Assembly: GCF_032854445.1 (NCBI RefSeq)
Contig: NC_088295.1
Coordinates: 72,942,028 to 73,006,027 of the forward strand
DNA length: 64,000 nt
Reading direction: 5' to 3'
From: Liolophura sinensis
Lineage: Eukaryota > Mollusca > Polyplacophora > Chitonida > Chitonidae
Part shown: in pieces, positions 11,951-24,443 of the stretch
How positions within the stretch are numbered: position 1 is the stretch's first letter
Layout: each line of letters opens with the position of its first letter
Position numbers and translations under genes: made by a program
The notes under the pieces: model-generated
Seen by the model: the letters and a program-made list of their open reading frames with translations, nothing else
Databases searched by the model: none
What the model was told of the DNA's origin: nothing

Positions 11951-12755
11951 TTCATCGTTACAGTGCCTTTATCGCCACAAGAGAGGCATTCATCTGTGTG
12001 GTTAAGGTTTGGCTCGAAACGGTTCCTTAAAACGGATTAAGACGCCATGCTTGATGTTTAGCCTCGTCGGGGCGCGCGGTGCTACAGTCTTGGTGACTGC
12101 AACCAGAAATCTGATGATGGGCTTTTCAGGTTATGATCATTGCCTCTAACCGATTATTCGCTTGGGAAAGTCGCAGTGGCTTAGATTCCCATATCCCAGT
12201 ATGCTATTAACAGTCTCCAAATGACGTTTGCACTTTTAGCAAGCCATTCTGATAATAAATAGGAACAATGGCGAGAGTCATTTATCAATGTTTATTTATC
12301 AAGAACACAGGTTTTCACCCTACATATTAATGTTGTAAAGGTGTGAACAAGACGCATCTTAAATATACCTGTAAAAGGTCATTGTTTCCAAGTGGTCTAT
12401 GTCTCACATGTACATCTGTACGTTTAAGGTAGTGGTGACACAATTCCAGAACAATACTTGACGGTTTTTGGTCCTACTTCCCTCCAATCCATCAAGATGA
12501 TGAGAAAGCGAACTTATCGTGAACCGCCTACACCGCGCAAGGTCTTTATTTGGATTGTTTTGCAAACACATTACGAGATTCGACATGCCTTATACTGATT
12601 TTTTCAAGCAATTATCTGATGTCTGATGACAACAGTAGCTTTTGTGTTGATAGAACGATCTGAGACTATCATGACATTAATTTCTTTTGGAAGACAAGGC
12701 AATAGCCAAAGGGTTAGGCATTCAGGAAGCCGTCTTCCGTGTAAACGTACATGCA
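11950..12755 (+). repeat. Long-repeat block C, uninterrupted copy
   Basis: It aligns with 8000-8960 and 22960-23440. Landmarks are TTATGATCATTGCCTCTAAC, GAAAGTCGCAGTGGCTTAGA, and AACCGCCTACACCGCGCAAG, the last matching AACCGCCTCAACCGCGCAAG near 23228. The MITE found at 8241 is absent here. Confidence 0.65.
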
Positions 12756-12865
12756 TCATGCTGAAGGTTGTTTAAACCGTGGATCCTACATTTATATATC
12801 ACCAGGAAAATACGGGGTAAAATCATAGTCTCAAACATCATTTCCCTACTGGTATACGAGTGTCA

Positions 12866-13380
12866 CACATTACACCAAGATGTATACGCCAGGCACACCG
12901 CTAAACACTTCAGTGGAAGTCAGGAATACTTCAATATGGGTACTGTGGATATATGTTTTTTATGTGTACGTATGTTGTTGCTCGTCTTTGCTGTTGTCTT
13001 GTCAAGTTTAATTTGTATGCATTCTGAAGGCAGGTTTCAGAACATAAAAGTGACCATGTACAGGTTGTTACGTCGAGGTATTGTGTCAGGGAAAGCCACC
13101 TCTCAACATTCAAAGCCTCATGGCTAATAACTGATGGCAAGACCAAAGTCAACATTACTCAGTGCATGCAGCGATTCCTACAAAACACATCATCTTCATG
13201 TTTTGCACAGTCGCGAAACGGTAGAGAAGACATGTGTTTTCATCTAGACTATGATGGATGCCTGAGAGGAACGCTTGGTGACGCAGATGCCCTTCACGGA
13301 TCGTAAACAACACTTGTCTATTAGAGGTCAAAGTCACGAGACGGTTACCGAATTTTTGTAACAGTTCAGTGAGTGAACAC
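12866..13380 (+). repeat. Long-repeat block D/E, containing the empty Harbinger target site
   Basis: The text from ACCAAGATGTATACGCCAGG through CAATATGGGTACTGTGG corresponds to the two flanks of the Harbinger element (24166-24198 and 27273-27325) joined together. TAA at 12902-12904 is the equivalent of the single target site. The part from about 13190 (AGAGAAGACATG, then AACAACACTTGTCTATTAGA) matches 41875-42030. Confidence 0.7.
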
Positions 13381-13806
13381 CTTACTGATTACATGTCATA
13401 ATGCTTACTGTACATTATAATGCTTATTGCATATCATAATGCTTACATCATTATGCTAATTGTTCACCATAATACTTCATAATACTAATGCCTACTTTAC
13501 TGTACATCATAATGCTTACTGTACATCACAATGCTAACTGTACATCATAATACTTATTGTGCATCGTTTTGCTTATTGTACATCATAATGCTTACTGCAC
13601 ATTATAATGCTTACTGTACATCATAATGCTTACTGTACATAATTTTGCTTGTACATCACAACGCTACCTGTACATCGTTATGCTAATTGTAACATCCTCA
13701 TGCTTACTGTACATCATCATGCTTACTGTGTACAATCGCGCTTACTGTACATCATCATGCTTACTGTACATCATCATGCTTACTGTACATCATCATGCTT
13801 ACTATG
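13381..13806. repeat. Minisatellite of 19-21 bp, CATAATGCTTACTGTACAT type
   Basis: About twenty variable units are present. The final ones (ATCATGCTTACTGTACATC) are nearly identical at 19 bp. A related array lies at the equivalent place downstream of the Harbinger element (27408-27745). Confidence 0.9.
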
Positions 13807-14470
13807 TTGTCTCCGACAGTGTTTCGTGAATAAGTTGTTCATAGATTTTTTTGTAAATCGGCGTGAGTTAAACAACGATAATATTGGCTTTAAAGAAACA
13901 TTATATGTGGCCTTTATGTAAATACTAAAGTGACATCGTTTTGATATCGGGTTTAGAAAATATTCATTACGCCACATCAACTTTGACATTTGTCTATATT
14001 AGGCCTATCTTGAGTGATCGAAAAGGAACCTATAGCATGTTAGCAGTTAACATGTTTTCGAGCTAAATTTCAGTTATTGGTGGGATAGGTGTAGTGAATC
14101 AAAGGGTGCTCGTACTGTTTATTTTATTGATTATTGTTAATACCCTAATCAGAGACACCCATTTTCCCAGGTTATACACGACATTTATATTACTGTGAGA
14201 CCTAGTGGTATATAGTAAACGTTATCTTTGGCTAGACGTGAAAATATGGCACATTTCGCAGTTAGTTCTATAAACTGTGTTTCAAGCAAAAGTCAGAATC
14301 GACGTTTCACGCAGCGTCATAATCACCCAGCTTTAATCGCCTTATCACAACTGTCAACACTTTGTTAACATCAGACGAATAGTGCCACTTTTCCAACCTT
14401 AGACGCAACCGCCACTAGTATTATACGGATAGGCCCCTATCACCAGTGGGCGTAAAGTTTCCTTCCGTGT
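13807..14470. repeat. Long-repeat block G and adjoining sequence
   Basis: Around 14035-14100, AGCAGTTAACATGTTTTCGAGC and following bases resemble 28840-28900. The rest has no recognised gene. Confidence 0.45.
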
Positions 14471-15010
14471 GTTGTGTACTGGGATTCAGCCGGAAATTCT
14501 AGATCATTAAAGTCTTATACATGAACAGTTAGACTAAAACAGTAAGTGAAGTAAATTTACAGGAAGCCGTATTTCAACTATTGCGTGTGGCCATTTGTTA
14601 GCTGTTACACTGTCGTCGCTGCTCTGGTTTTAGTCTCTATGTTGTAGTCTTCATATATTATCAACTGTTCACACGGAGTCAGCACTCTTGAAGTGATCAT
14701 CGATTTTTCGAAATGGAATCATACTTCAAGCCAATAAACAGATAGTCGCTTCGTATGCTCCCCAGTTTCTAAATCAGAAAACCAAACATTTCTCGGACGT
14801 CAAGGCTCCTCTCCCTTTGAACACATATTGGCGGTGCTTCGTGCTTACTGTATATCCTTTTGCTTTAATCCATGTGCCATTCTTCATGATTTCAGATCGT
14901 TGGTTCTTGGCGACAAGATGTCTTTGGCCATGATTACTTTGCTCAGGGCCAATCTTGGTCAGTGAACTAACAGGAATAGGAAGCCAATAGATAAAATACA
15001 CATACACATT
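14470..15010 (+). repeat. Long-repeat block H/I, copy 1
   Basis: It shares AAATCAGAAAACCAAACATT, a CACATATTGGCGGTGCTT segment and GGTTCTTGGCGACAAGATGT with copies at about 20830, 27985, 28410, 33170 and 38630. No protein is supported. Confidence 0.65.
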
Positions 15011-17205
15011 TACTCAGTCAAAGAATGAAGAATGGGATGTGAATATTAGAGTAGTTTACTAATATTTAGACCGCCTTCCTTCATGTTTACTGAAACTCTG
15101 TCAGGTTAAATAACAGAGCTTTTATTTACAGAGTGAATCAGGACACAATTTTGTACAATATGCAACCACCTATTCACGAACAACGTACCTCCGGAGAGCA
15201 TGAGGCTGAAGGTGATTCGATCTGAGAGCGCTTTACTTTGCCATCATCATGAAATTAGTTGGCGTTCAAAAACAAAAAGAGTTAAAGCTGTTAGGTTCCT
15301 TACAGCGATACCGGTGGCCAAACATCAAGGCCCAAATGAATGTCAAACAAGAAAACACTATGAAAGTAATGCAATGAACTATTTTGTCGTCATCGGAAAA
15401 ATTAAGCTTTGAAAAACATTTGGTTACCAACGGATGCTATCACACATAAGGACGAATGGCTTTATTCATCTGCTCGACACATGGTGTGCAATCACCCCAC
15501 TGTAGTCTCCCATTTCCTTTGCCTGGGCTCAGTTCAGTTTTGAGAACACGCGAAGACAGATTGCATGTGGGTGACCGGAAATGTTAGGAGACTATAAAGA
15601 TAGGAAAGTTTGGTCTAAATAGTTACAGAGAATAAGCGGTGTTGTGTGTGTTTTCTTTAAAAAGACCCTCAGGTCGAAGCCATGGCGCACGGTTTCGAAG
15701 TTACTTTTATGTGCGGCATCCTAAAACCCGTCTATTCCTTACGGGCATGTAAGGTTTAGACCTGAATAGAAACTAGAACCCGCGATATTTCTTGATATCC
15801 CGCGATGAATTTGACCTAATAAGAGTAATATGTTTTGGGCTTGTCATGACTCAAGGTAGGTGCGTGGGGAGACATTTTTCATAATTTTTCGTCACGACTT
15901 TGGACATACATTCCTGACAGCGCGGGGGTATAGGGGAACGAGGTCGGGATTGTTGAGAATTACCCATGATTCACTGCGAACAGATATGACTACGCGCAAA
16001 TATTGAAACTTGTCCGTTGATAGCTGTGGAGAGGAGTGAGAATTGTTTTATTTCTCGGTTTGAGTGTCAGGCGGCCGACCTATGGGTAGGTTACCTGCAG
16101 TACATGTATATTAATACACAGTTACCTCCAAAGTATATGTTAAATGCACCGGCTTACATTTCTATTTCTGACGTAGGGTGGTGTTATTTAAATTAATCCG
16201 TTAACATGCATCAAAAATTACATGTTCTGGAATGCAATATGGCGCAAGTCTCAGATTTGTAGCTTCGTAGTTCTCGAGTTACAGGCCATTGAAATTAGGT
16301 GACTGAAGTTTTGGACCATATTTTTAAAAGTTAGAAAGATAGGCAAAAACCGAACGCGGATTCGGAATCAGCGTTGCCAAATACCTCAAAATACATGAAA
16401 ACATGATTAAACTTTCACACTTTTTATGACGTCATAAGTTCGATCAATGGCAAGCTTCCAAAGTTTTCAATGCAAGATTTTTTCAAACTTGTTCTAACCG
16501 GGATCACTCTTATAAGTATATCAAATATCAAAAGAATCAGTTCGTTGATTCTTGAGAAGAAGATTTTTAAAGGCTTTTATCTAAATCTAAGATGGCCGGC
16601 ACGTCACCTGACCAAAGTTAACCCAAAGCAGCCAAAATTTGCCTCGTAACGTTGTTTCTAAATTCACCCAATTTCAACAATATCCAACAAAAACTTTTCT
16701 TTTTACAAACAGGAGAAAAATAATAAAAATCCGGACGATTTCAATATGACTAAATTAGTGAGGAATTCTTTCCAATACAATCTGAACAAATTGAGTTTGT
16801 TTGTTGCACTCCTTAGCCCAAAAGACCGTTAACTTTGCTTTATCTCAGAAAAGGCAGGCCGCACATGCGTTTTATACTGAATTTAGGTGATAAACACAAA
16901 CTGTCTTAATGCATACTAACCCTGACAATATGTGCCAGTCTGTAATCTACTCATCGAGCAAAAACTGAAGGAAAGAAGCATTTCTTCCGCTGCCGTCATC
17001 ATGTCAATGGCCTATATTATAAATTTATTCTATTTTTTCTTACTGGTTTGTCTACAGGGGCCTAGACATCTCCTTTCAGAAAGCCAACCATTTTTTTTTG
17101 CTAACTGGTCGATTTCCTATGGGATATTGACGCGGACAATGCTAAAGAGAAACCCTGTGCAGTGTCAGTAAAATGACACGCCATGTTTAAGAAACATAGA
17201 GTAAC
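15011..17205. other. Intergenic DNA, possible unclassified dispersed repeat at about 16160-16920
   Basis: No gene is visible. The stretch 16160-16920 has the uniform non-coding character of an old interspersed repeat (GATTCTTGAGAAGAAGATTT, TATGACGTCATAAG), but no second copy is present in this window, so this is a guess. Confidence 0.3.
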
Positions 17206-18950
17206 ACCCGACTGTTATAGCAGCAAGTCATGAGGTTACAAAACTCTCTACATTTATATACAGGGTCTTAGTGACATGGCACATGATGTTAACAGGAATT
17301 CACATGTTTGGAAATTATAGTCGCGTAGATATGATAATTGATCCGTTAAAAGGAACTTGTCACTTGCGTTGTGATATTAGTGCATACTTTACTGGTAATT
17401 ACCTCTTCACGAGATTTTTTTAACGCTATTATAGAAACACACAATAGATACTAGTGTTGATATTTGTGATTTGTCTCCAGAAAATCCATTGGCTCATCTT
17501 CATTTGGTATCCGCAGTGTCTTTTGCAAGGGCTTGGTAACACTGCCAAGAAATGCGACCGATTACCTTTTCGTCCCATTGATTCCAGTCTACTTAACATA
17601 AGCAAGTCCGTTTTTTGTTTGAGTTGCAATGATAATATCGACGTGAAATTTACGTACCTGGTACAACGATACAATGAAATACAAAACGAGACCAGCCTGC
17701 ATGTTTTGGCGCTGAGAAAATAGGCCTTAAAAGTATCCATTGTTAAAGGATAAACAGAGTAAAACAAATATCGTGTATGGATTAAAACGAAAAAAATCAC
17801 GAAAAGAAGAGAAAACAGACACACCCAGAAACAAAAGATTATAGAATGTTCTTTTGTACATTCGTGACAATTATATTCGGTTCAGATGTCATTGTTCTTG
17901 TCACAGATGTATTTGATGATATGGTTACACATTGGATGTTTTCCTGGGGACAGACAGTAACACCGCCAGAGTGACTGCAAAAGTCGCAGTAAAAACCAAC
18001 GTTTTTTAAAAATTTCTTGAGTAGTTATGTACATACCAGTACGCCTGCATAGATCGGTAGCATATAATCAGTATAGGAGACTTGACACTGATGCGTTGTT
18101 CCATGTGTTGAGAAAGCATACCACAGTGGGGATTACTGTTTTGTGAGCTGATTTATCCGATGCCCGATTTTATCGCCAAATCATTTGTCACAATTTAGCT
18201 GATTTGGTGCAGTTTAACTTTCAGTAGCAATGACGAATGTTTTTCTGAGGAAGCCAGTCATTATTCCCCACACTGTGATAGTTGTGTGCTAATGAGACCT
18301 TGTGACTGAAGCAGATTAATGGAATCCGAAAGAAGTCTGTCTCAATCGAAAGTTGGAACAGAATAGGCAGCCTCTCTTATATCAAGCGGGTTGGCATCTC
18401 CAGGCTGGAGCCAGATACCCTATAACGAATTACAGTTTTGATCGTTCAAAAAAAGAAAAAAGAACCATATTTAACTAACTCGTCTATCTGTCTCTTTCAG
18501 TGTGAATTCTCATTCTGTCCTGGAATTACGTGACGTTACACTTGAAAGGTTCAAACAAATTTACGGTGATCAATTCAAATACTGTGAAGTTTTCAAGATT
18601 TTTCTGTAAGTGGAGAAAAAACAAAAACGCACGACGTTGTGGAAGTTCTGGCTATTGCTGCATTGTTCATTAGTTAACGAATCAACAAACTTATTAAAGA
18701 AGTATAATTCTGGACGTCACTAACGTGTTAATCAGTGGTGAAATCAATGAAGTTCACAAACTTTATGGTATAGCACGCCATTTATCAGCATTTTTTAAGT
18801 CAACTGTTGATCAGGCCTCAGAGGTAAATTTGTGAAGGTTGGCTTCCAAATCGACCATTGCTACCAATTGGAATAAAACGAGAAACGACTGACAATTTGA
18901 TTGACAGACTGATCTATTTAAGACAGGTATACCTGATGTGTTAAAGCTTC
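17206..18950 (+). repeat. Long-repeat block Q, copy 1
   Basis: It aligns with 30615-33050 over most of its length: the start GTCATGAGGTTACAAAACTC, GTGTTGAGAAAGCATACCAC, GATGCCCGATTTTATCGCC, and AATCAATGAAGTTCACAAAC near the end. The part around 18420-18780 matches the minus strand of 61860-62240. Confidence 0.7.
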
Positions 18951-19640
18951 GTCGTGCTAGAACAGTTTTTTTTTTATTTACAGTTGTTCGGCAGTCCGGT
19001 GAGGGTCTAACGGAACGGTGACGCGCAGGTCGCTTGGTGATAAATAAAAAAGATAGTACATGTAATTTATTATTGCATTGAGCACGTGGCTCATGAGCTT
19101 ATAAACAAGTCACATATTACTTCGCGATGACGGATAGGAGACACCAACGTTTATAAGATGTATACACATGTGATGCTGTATAATTAATACACGACTTTAA
19201 GACACCATTAATCTAGGAGATTTTTCAAGAAGCAGTGCCAAGCATCGTAACTGTTGAATATTAGTTGTTGTCAGCAGTTCGAAAAAGTATTGTTCGTCTT
19301 TGTGCCCTGTGCGTTTAGAAGTGAAAATCGCAGTAGGCCTACAACTTCCTCCACGTTTCACTATTCATCAGCAGAGAACGGTTGTCGTTCAGCAGCGTGG
19401 GGTTTAAACTTGTGCCGGCATCTTACATGAGGTCTCACTGCAGGGCGATCTCTGTCTGTAGATCTACACTGCTTGCTTTGTTGAGGCAGAAAAAACGTTG
19501 GAATGTCGACGGTTTCGTTCTTTTATTAAAATGTGTGTTTCGTCATTAACATAGCTATGACTCAAACTGCTCTAGGCACTATTCTGCTCCGTTACAACAC
19601 TTCTTGAAATATGTAACCACTCTTAAAATATCTGTTGGTA
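18951..19640. other. Intergenic DNA, nothing recognised
   Basis: No gene or repeat unit identified. Confidence 0.4.
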
Positions 19641-20045
19641 CATGTGATATTGCCGTAGAATCCATATATATGATGTCTTGTGACTGCTGGATTTATGAGG
19701 AACATCCACAAGTCAGGAACCTGATCACGCCGTGAAGATCAGTAGACGTACACTAATCTTCACAGGACTTCGAGGTATCTGGAATATTCTCAAGTATCCA
19801 AGGCAGACAAACCAGCGAGGGCCGGTCCCATCTGGTGACCGCTGAACAACAAATTAGCCCTAATAACGGAGCAACAAAGAAAATAGTTCACAAGGTGTAT
19901 GTGGTTTTAGTATCATTAACACAAGCCATATTCGCTGAAACTCCCCAAGAAAACGGTTGATATAAGGGTTTAAAATCACCAGGATGACAATGATCTATTC
20001 GGACTCATCGGTGTAGCCTGGTCACAGTGATTTGGTTTTCCATAT
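19640..20045 (+). repeat. Long-repeat block J, copy 1
   Basis: It matches 37490-37865: GATGTCTTGTGACTGCTGGA, GGCAGACAAACCAGCGAGG, GGTCCCATCTGGTGACCGCT, and ACAAATTAGCCCTAATAACG. Confidence 0.7.
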
Positions 20046-20057
20046 TACTCAACGCAT

Positions 20058-20224
20058 ACACTTCCTCTCAAGCCGTACGTTGGAAGGTCTGTCAGCAACC
20101 TGCGGATGGTAGTGGGTTTCCACCGAGTTCTGCCAGGTTTCCACCCACCATAATGCTGGCCGCCGTCGTATAAGGGAAATATTCTTGAGTACTGCGTAAA
20201 ACACCAATCAAATAAATATATAAA
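20058..20224 (+). mobile_element. SINE family 2, 5'-truncated, with target-site duplication
   Basis: The copy starts inside the body at about GCCGTACGTTGGAAGG and runs to CAATCAAATAAATATATAAA. TACTCAACGCAT (20046-20057) and TACTCGACGCAT (20225-20236) flank it. The paralogous text ATTACTCGACGCATGCC near 37858 has no insertion. Confidence 0.88.
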
Positions 20225-20236
20225 TACTCGACGCAT

Positions 20237-20620
20237 GCCAACCCAGCCGGTAATATCAAAAGTACATGTGTTTCACATACAAACCTTTCCCCTTTATCCA
20301 GACGCACTGATGACCCTTATGTATGGTAGGTAATTTCACGAATGGTGCGAAGCCACGATCAAACCTTTCGAATTAGAGAACGGTATTTTTGCCGGCGATA
20401 CGAGGATATCAGCTTATCTTGCAGTAACACTTTACGTCACAGTCTTTTCTCATATGAATTGTGTAATTCGGCATCCAAGAAGTAACGAAAAAGGTTCTCA
20501 CTTTCATTAAATATACAGAGATTTAAAGTACTACTAGTCTTAAAACGCAATTTAGATAGCTGTAAATAGTTAATATAATCTGTGGGTAGTTGAATAAATG
20601 CGAGATGCCTACTCCCATTT
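20237..20620 (+). repeat. Long-repeat block K, copy 1
   Basis: It resembles 29690-30130 (GCATGCCAACCCAGCCGGTA, CCTTTATCCAGACGCACTGA). The order J then K is the same here as in an uninterrupted ancestral block. Confidence 0.6.
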
Positions 20621-21370
20621 CGCAATCAGTTCTCTCTCTCACAGTGTAAGTTTTGTCTCAAGGAATAAAGCAGAATCGGCGTCACCGACAACAGCATAAG
20701 CACATAGCTCATAGCTTTATCTACGATAACACCAGTCGACTTATCACAGATGTCAAAACTTTTTCTCCTTTTAGAGGGCCCCAACAGATACAATCTTATG
20801 CCTAACGTCAACAGTATACGGACATATCCTGCGCCCGTAAAGCTTCCTTCCGGCCTGTTAGCGTAGAATTGTTCATTTCAAACTTAATTGAGAAAAAAAT
20901 CAACTGTTCATACAGTCAGAAGTCTGAAGGTGATCACCGATATAGAGAAACTGGATTATTGCACATTTATAATCTGTTCCTTTGTTGTATTCTCCTTATT
21001 AAATCAGAAAACCACACATCTGTTAGAATTGGTTGTGTTGATAAAACTAGGGCAGTACTATTTTCTACATGATGTGAATCACCGTGATTGATTCATGACC
21101 TGTATCATTTCTGATTATCACAGGTAAAATGCGTGTTTGCCGTCTACATGTCCCTGTAATCTGCGCCCTGATTTTGTTGAAGGAATGTTGATCGAGTCCT
21201 CTAAGACACTTAATATGTATTGCTGTTGCCTTACTCTAAGGTCACTGGTTCGAATCCAGGGGTGGACGCAACTAATTTCCCGAAATAGAATCTGTACAAT
21301 ATCCAGAAAACCCCTGTCAACGATGTTGATGTTACCTCTGAGTACATATTCCCAGCAGAGTTTCACTGCA
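20621..21370 (+). repeat. Long-repeat blocks H and L, copy 2
   Basis: The H part is at about 20640-21030 (AAATCAGAAAACCACACATC). The L part is at about 21060-21370 and contains a tRNA-like B-box, GGTCACTGGTTCGAATCCAG. The same L segment flanks and follows the SINE at 33725, where it lies at 33630-33724 and 34027-34260. Confidence 0.6.
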
Positions 21371-21624
21371 TACTGTCAACCGAGCAATTCTCCGCTGCCG
21401 AAAAGGTAGGCATGCACTCCAACTTAAATGTCTTTCTTTAATTAAATGGAACTGGTGAACATTTTATTTTTAAATGCAGTTTATGACTGATATAGTATAA
21501 ATATTGTGTGTGAAAATAAAGGCGTTGAGGGTTATCCAATAATAAATAATGCTTCATGTAAGCCGTCACCAGAACTCATTGCACGGCTACTGTTTTTTGT
21601 GTGTGGTAAAAGTTTGATTCCAAA

Positions 21625-21770
21625 CGGCCGTACACGGGAAGGTCTGGTAGCAACCTGCAGATAGTTGTGGTTTTCCCCTGGCTCTGCCGATTTTTCCCCA
21701 CACCATAATGATGAAATTTTCTTAAGTACGGCGTAAAGCACCAATCAAATCCAGTAAATAAATCAAACGG
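21625..21770 (+). mobile_element. SINE family 2, diverged 5'-truncated copy
   Basis: The sequence GGCCGTACACGGGAAGGTCT leads to AAGTACGGCGTAAAGCACCA and CAATCAAATCCAGTAAATAAAT. Internal deletions and substitutions mark it as older than the other copies. No clear target duplication was found. Confidence 0.75.
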
Positions 21771-22955
21771 TTCACTGAAAGGAGTAAGACGCCGTGTTGG
21801 ATGCTTTGCGTCAACACACTGAGGGTAATGGTGTCCATATGAGGCTCATGGGGAGGTAGAAATAAATCCACAACACTTAATGTTCACGATGCCACTTTCA
21901 GTTCTTTAATGGGGATAATATGAATGTAGGCTGAATGTTCTTCACAGATACTGCCAGTATTCACTGTTTCACATTTGTATATCAAAAGGGACAAAGGAAC
22001 GAAAAAGGGCACATACATCAGCATTACCACAGGCATCATATAAAACAAGGCCTGTCTACAGATCAATATAAACAACAGGTGAAATAGATGTTACAATGAC
22101 AGTAAATAACCTGCAGATATCTTCGATATAACTAAAAGAAATCAAACGTTTCCCATAACGTACAGCCTCTATCGTTACCACTAATGGCAAATACCTTTGT
22201 GTTACATTGTTTATCACAGTAGCTATCTGAAATATAGGTTACACAAGTACAACATCATGTTACTATATGAACATTACACAGTCGGTTTACCAATGCAATC
22301 GAAAGGACTGTCACAACTGTGTCTCGTCCGGCATGCTATTCAACCAGTAAGCATCTGTAGGCACCCAGGTCAGCACTCCAAACAGGTAAGTAACCTGCAT
22401 TCCGCATCACTGTAAATGATGTACAAAGTGCTGTGTCTAGCAGTGTTGTTTTTGTAATATCTCTAAAACTCGTAACTAACAAAACAATTATGAATAAGGT
22501 GAATTAAGCGACCAATCATCTGATTGCATGAACGGACATTAACGCAAATTCCAACGTGACAATTATGTGATTTTCCCTGAACAAGATCATGCGATTCGAG
22601 ATGAAATTACAAGAATTCAGAATTACTTAAGGTTTACCCTTTTAACAGATGCCCGAATCATCGGTAACAAATGTCACTGATTATGACTTAAATGCTCATA
22701 TCAACTAAGGATACACAGCATCTTCATGTGCGTTAAGCATACAGGAAACATACGAACTAGGTTCAATACGTACCAAAGCCGCATATAACTCGTTTATCAA
22801 CAAGGTTGGTCGGACACTCGCCCGCATCGGAACATTAACGATAATGGCGTCAATTCCAAAAACATGCTAACCTTGAGGTCAGAAAACACCACCTAATGGC
22901 TTAGGCAATTTAACCTTACATAACGGTACACACAGGGAGATAACTCAGACCTATC
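21771..22955. other. Intergenic DNA, nothing recognised
   Basis: A short match to block C occurs near 21770-21860 (AAGACGCCGTGTTGGATGCT). Nothing else is identified. Confidence 0.4.
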
Positions 22956-23440
22956 ACAAACGTGGGAGGAGATTTATAAACTCTGCCCACATATAGTTCC
23001 AGAAATCTGAAGGGTTTTTAAGTTTGTGAGCATTGCCTTCCAACGATTATTCCCTTTGGAAAGTCGTAATTTCGCATCTTGTTTTATTTACAATGACGAT
23101 TGCACTCTCTGTATGGAAGGCTAGAAATAAGTAAGATTAATGTTGCCAGTCATTTGTTATTGTTTCTGACAGTGTAAATACAGGTTCTCGGTTTGGAGGT
23201 TAAAGTTGTGAGGGTGTGAAGGTGCGAACCGCCTCAACCGCGCAAGGGTATCATTTTGTTTGTTTGGAAATACATTTCGACCTTCAGCTTTTCTTACACT
23301 AAAATATTCAAACGGTTGTCTCATGTCTGAGGACAACATTTTTCTTTTCTGTTTGTACAACCACCTGAGACTAGCATGGCATACTTTCTTGTGTGAGTCA
23401 AGGCCATAGTCACAGGCTTAGGAATTCAGGCACCGGGATC
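22956..23440 (+). repeat. Long-repeat block C, third copy
   Basis: AGAAATCTGAAGGGTTTTTAAG, GCCTTCCAACGATTATTCC and AACCGCCTCAACCGCGCAAG match 12110-12550. It lies upstream of the Harbinger-interrupted D block, as C lies upstream of D at 12 kb. Confidence 0.6.
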
Positions 23441-24165
23441 ACGAAGTGATATTAGATTTAAGTCAAAATTTCAAATCACATTAAAGTTGTTGTTTCTTAA
23501 GTTACAAGGTCCAAAGTTTGCTTGAAAACGTAAATTCTGCGTAAGTTAATTTCAGCTAAATTTCAGCTAGGATAAAGGGAAGGAACATACAAAATGTAAT
23601 GATTGAAGTTTTGACTTAAGTCTAAGATCCCATCGTGATCCCTGGGTTAGGAAGCTGTATTCTGTGTAACCCGAGACGATATAAGGTCATGCATTATCAA
23701 GCTGGATGTGGCTGCTAGGATGTATACGGTGATAACAAAAGGGACATCACACAACCAGTCTAATCTTGCACGTATTATCCCTGGTTAATACCTGATTATA
23801 GGCGTCAGATCTTTCATTCGTACACCATGTAAACCGAAAACCCTACAAATGTACGTTTTTTGGAAACTAAAGATCCCGTATTCGTACAGCACTTTTAACT
23901 GCCAGATTCTCTATTCCCACACCACTGCAAAACCAGATCATACACCACTTGGGGACCAAAGATTCAATATTGGCATCTCTCTCTTTAGCTCAAGATCCTA
24001 CATACCTGAGGTACTTATACAGTACCAGTAAACCACATTGTCACATCAGTCATAATCCCAAAATCATGCAATCATACACTGGCAGGCAGGAAACCTACAT
24101 TTGTACAACACCACCGGTAATACAAGGTAACATCATTTCCGATCAGTATACAGTTGTCGCGCATT
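23441..24165. repeat. Intergenic DNA with degenerate 33-bp-type minisatellite
   Basis: From about 23840 to 24110, phrases such as ATTCGTACAGCACTT, ACACCACTGCAAAACCAGAT and ACACCACTTGGGGACCAAAG recur at 30-40 bp. This is an eroded relative of the arrays at 9058 and 40980. The first 400 bp hold nothing recognised. Confidence 0.5.
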
Positions 24166-24195
24166 GCGCCAAAATGTATACGCCACAAACAGCAC

Positions 24196-24198
24196 TAA
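24196..24198. repeat. Left target-site duplication (TAA)
   Basis: TAA directly precedes the Harbinger element and is repeated at 27273-27275. A 3-bp TAA/TTA target is typical of PIF/Harbinger elements. Confidence 0.9.
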
Positions 24199-24233
24199 GC
24201 GCCGAATTCATAAAGGTGTTTTAAAGTTTACAC
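24199..24233 (+). repeat. Left terminal inverted repeat of the Harbinger element
   Basis: The outermost 16 bp pair with the right end with one mismatch at position 2. The next 19 bp pair more loosely. Transposase and the Myb-like partner would be expected to act here. Confidence 0.85.
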
Positions 24234-24443
24234 GCGTGTAAAACACTAATCATGCGATCATCGCCTATTTAATCTTAGTCGCCGATTCACAAGATGTGAT
24301 TAAATGACACCCGATCAAAATTTAACCACACACGTCTAAACAACAAAGGAATGTTTAATCGTCAGTAAGGGGTATGTTTAACTGCTCCGACTAAATACTT
24401 TACATAGGGAATCGCTCTAAGTTTAGTGCAGAACGGTGCTGAC

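Noticed and set aside
13381-13806. CRISPR-like array
   Set aside because: The repeats are contiguous without unique spacers, units vary, and the DNA is eukaryotic. It is a minisatellite.
21230-21265. tRNA gene suggested by GGTCACTGGTTCGAATCCAG
   Set aside because: Only a B-box-like element is present. No cloverleaf with acceptor and anticodon stems could be drawn, and it belongs to a repeated block.
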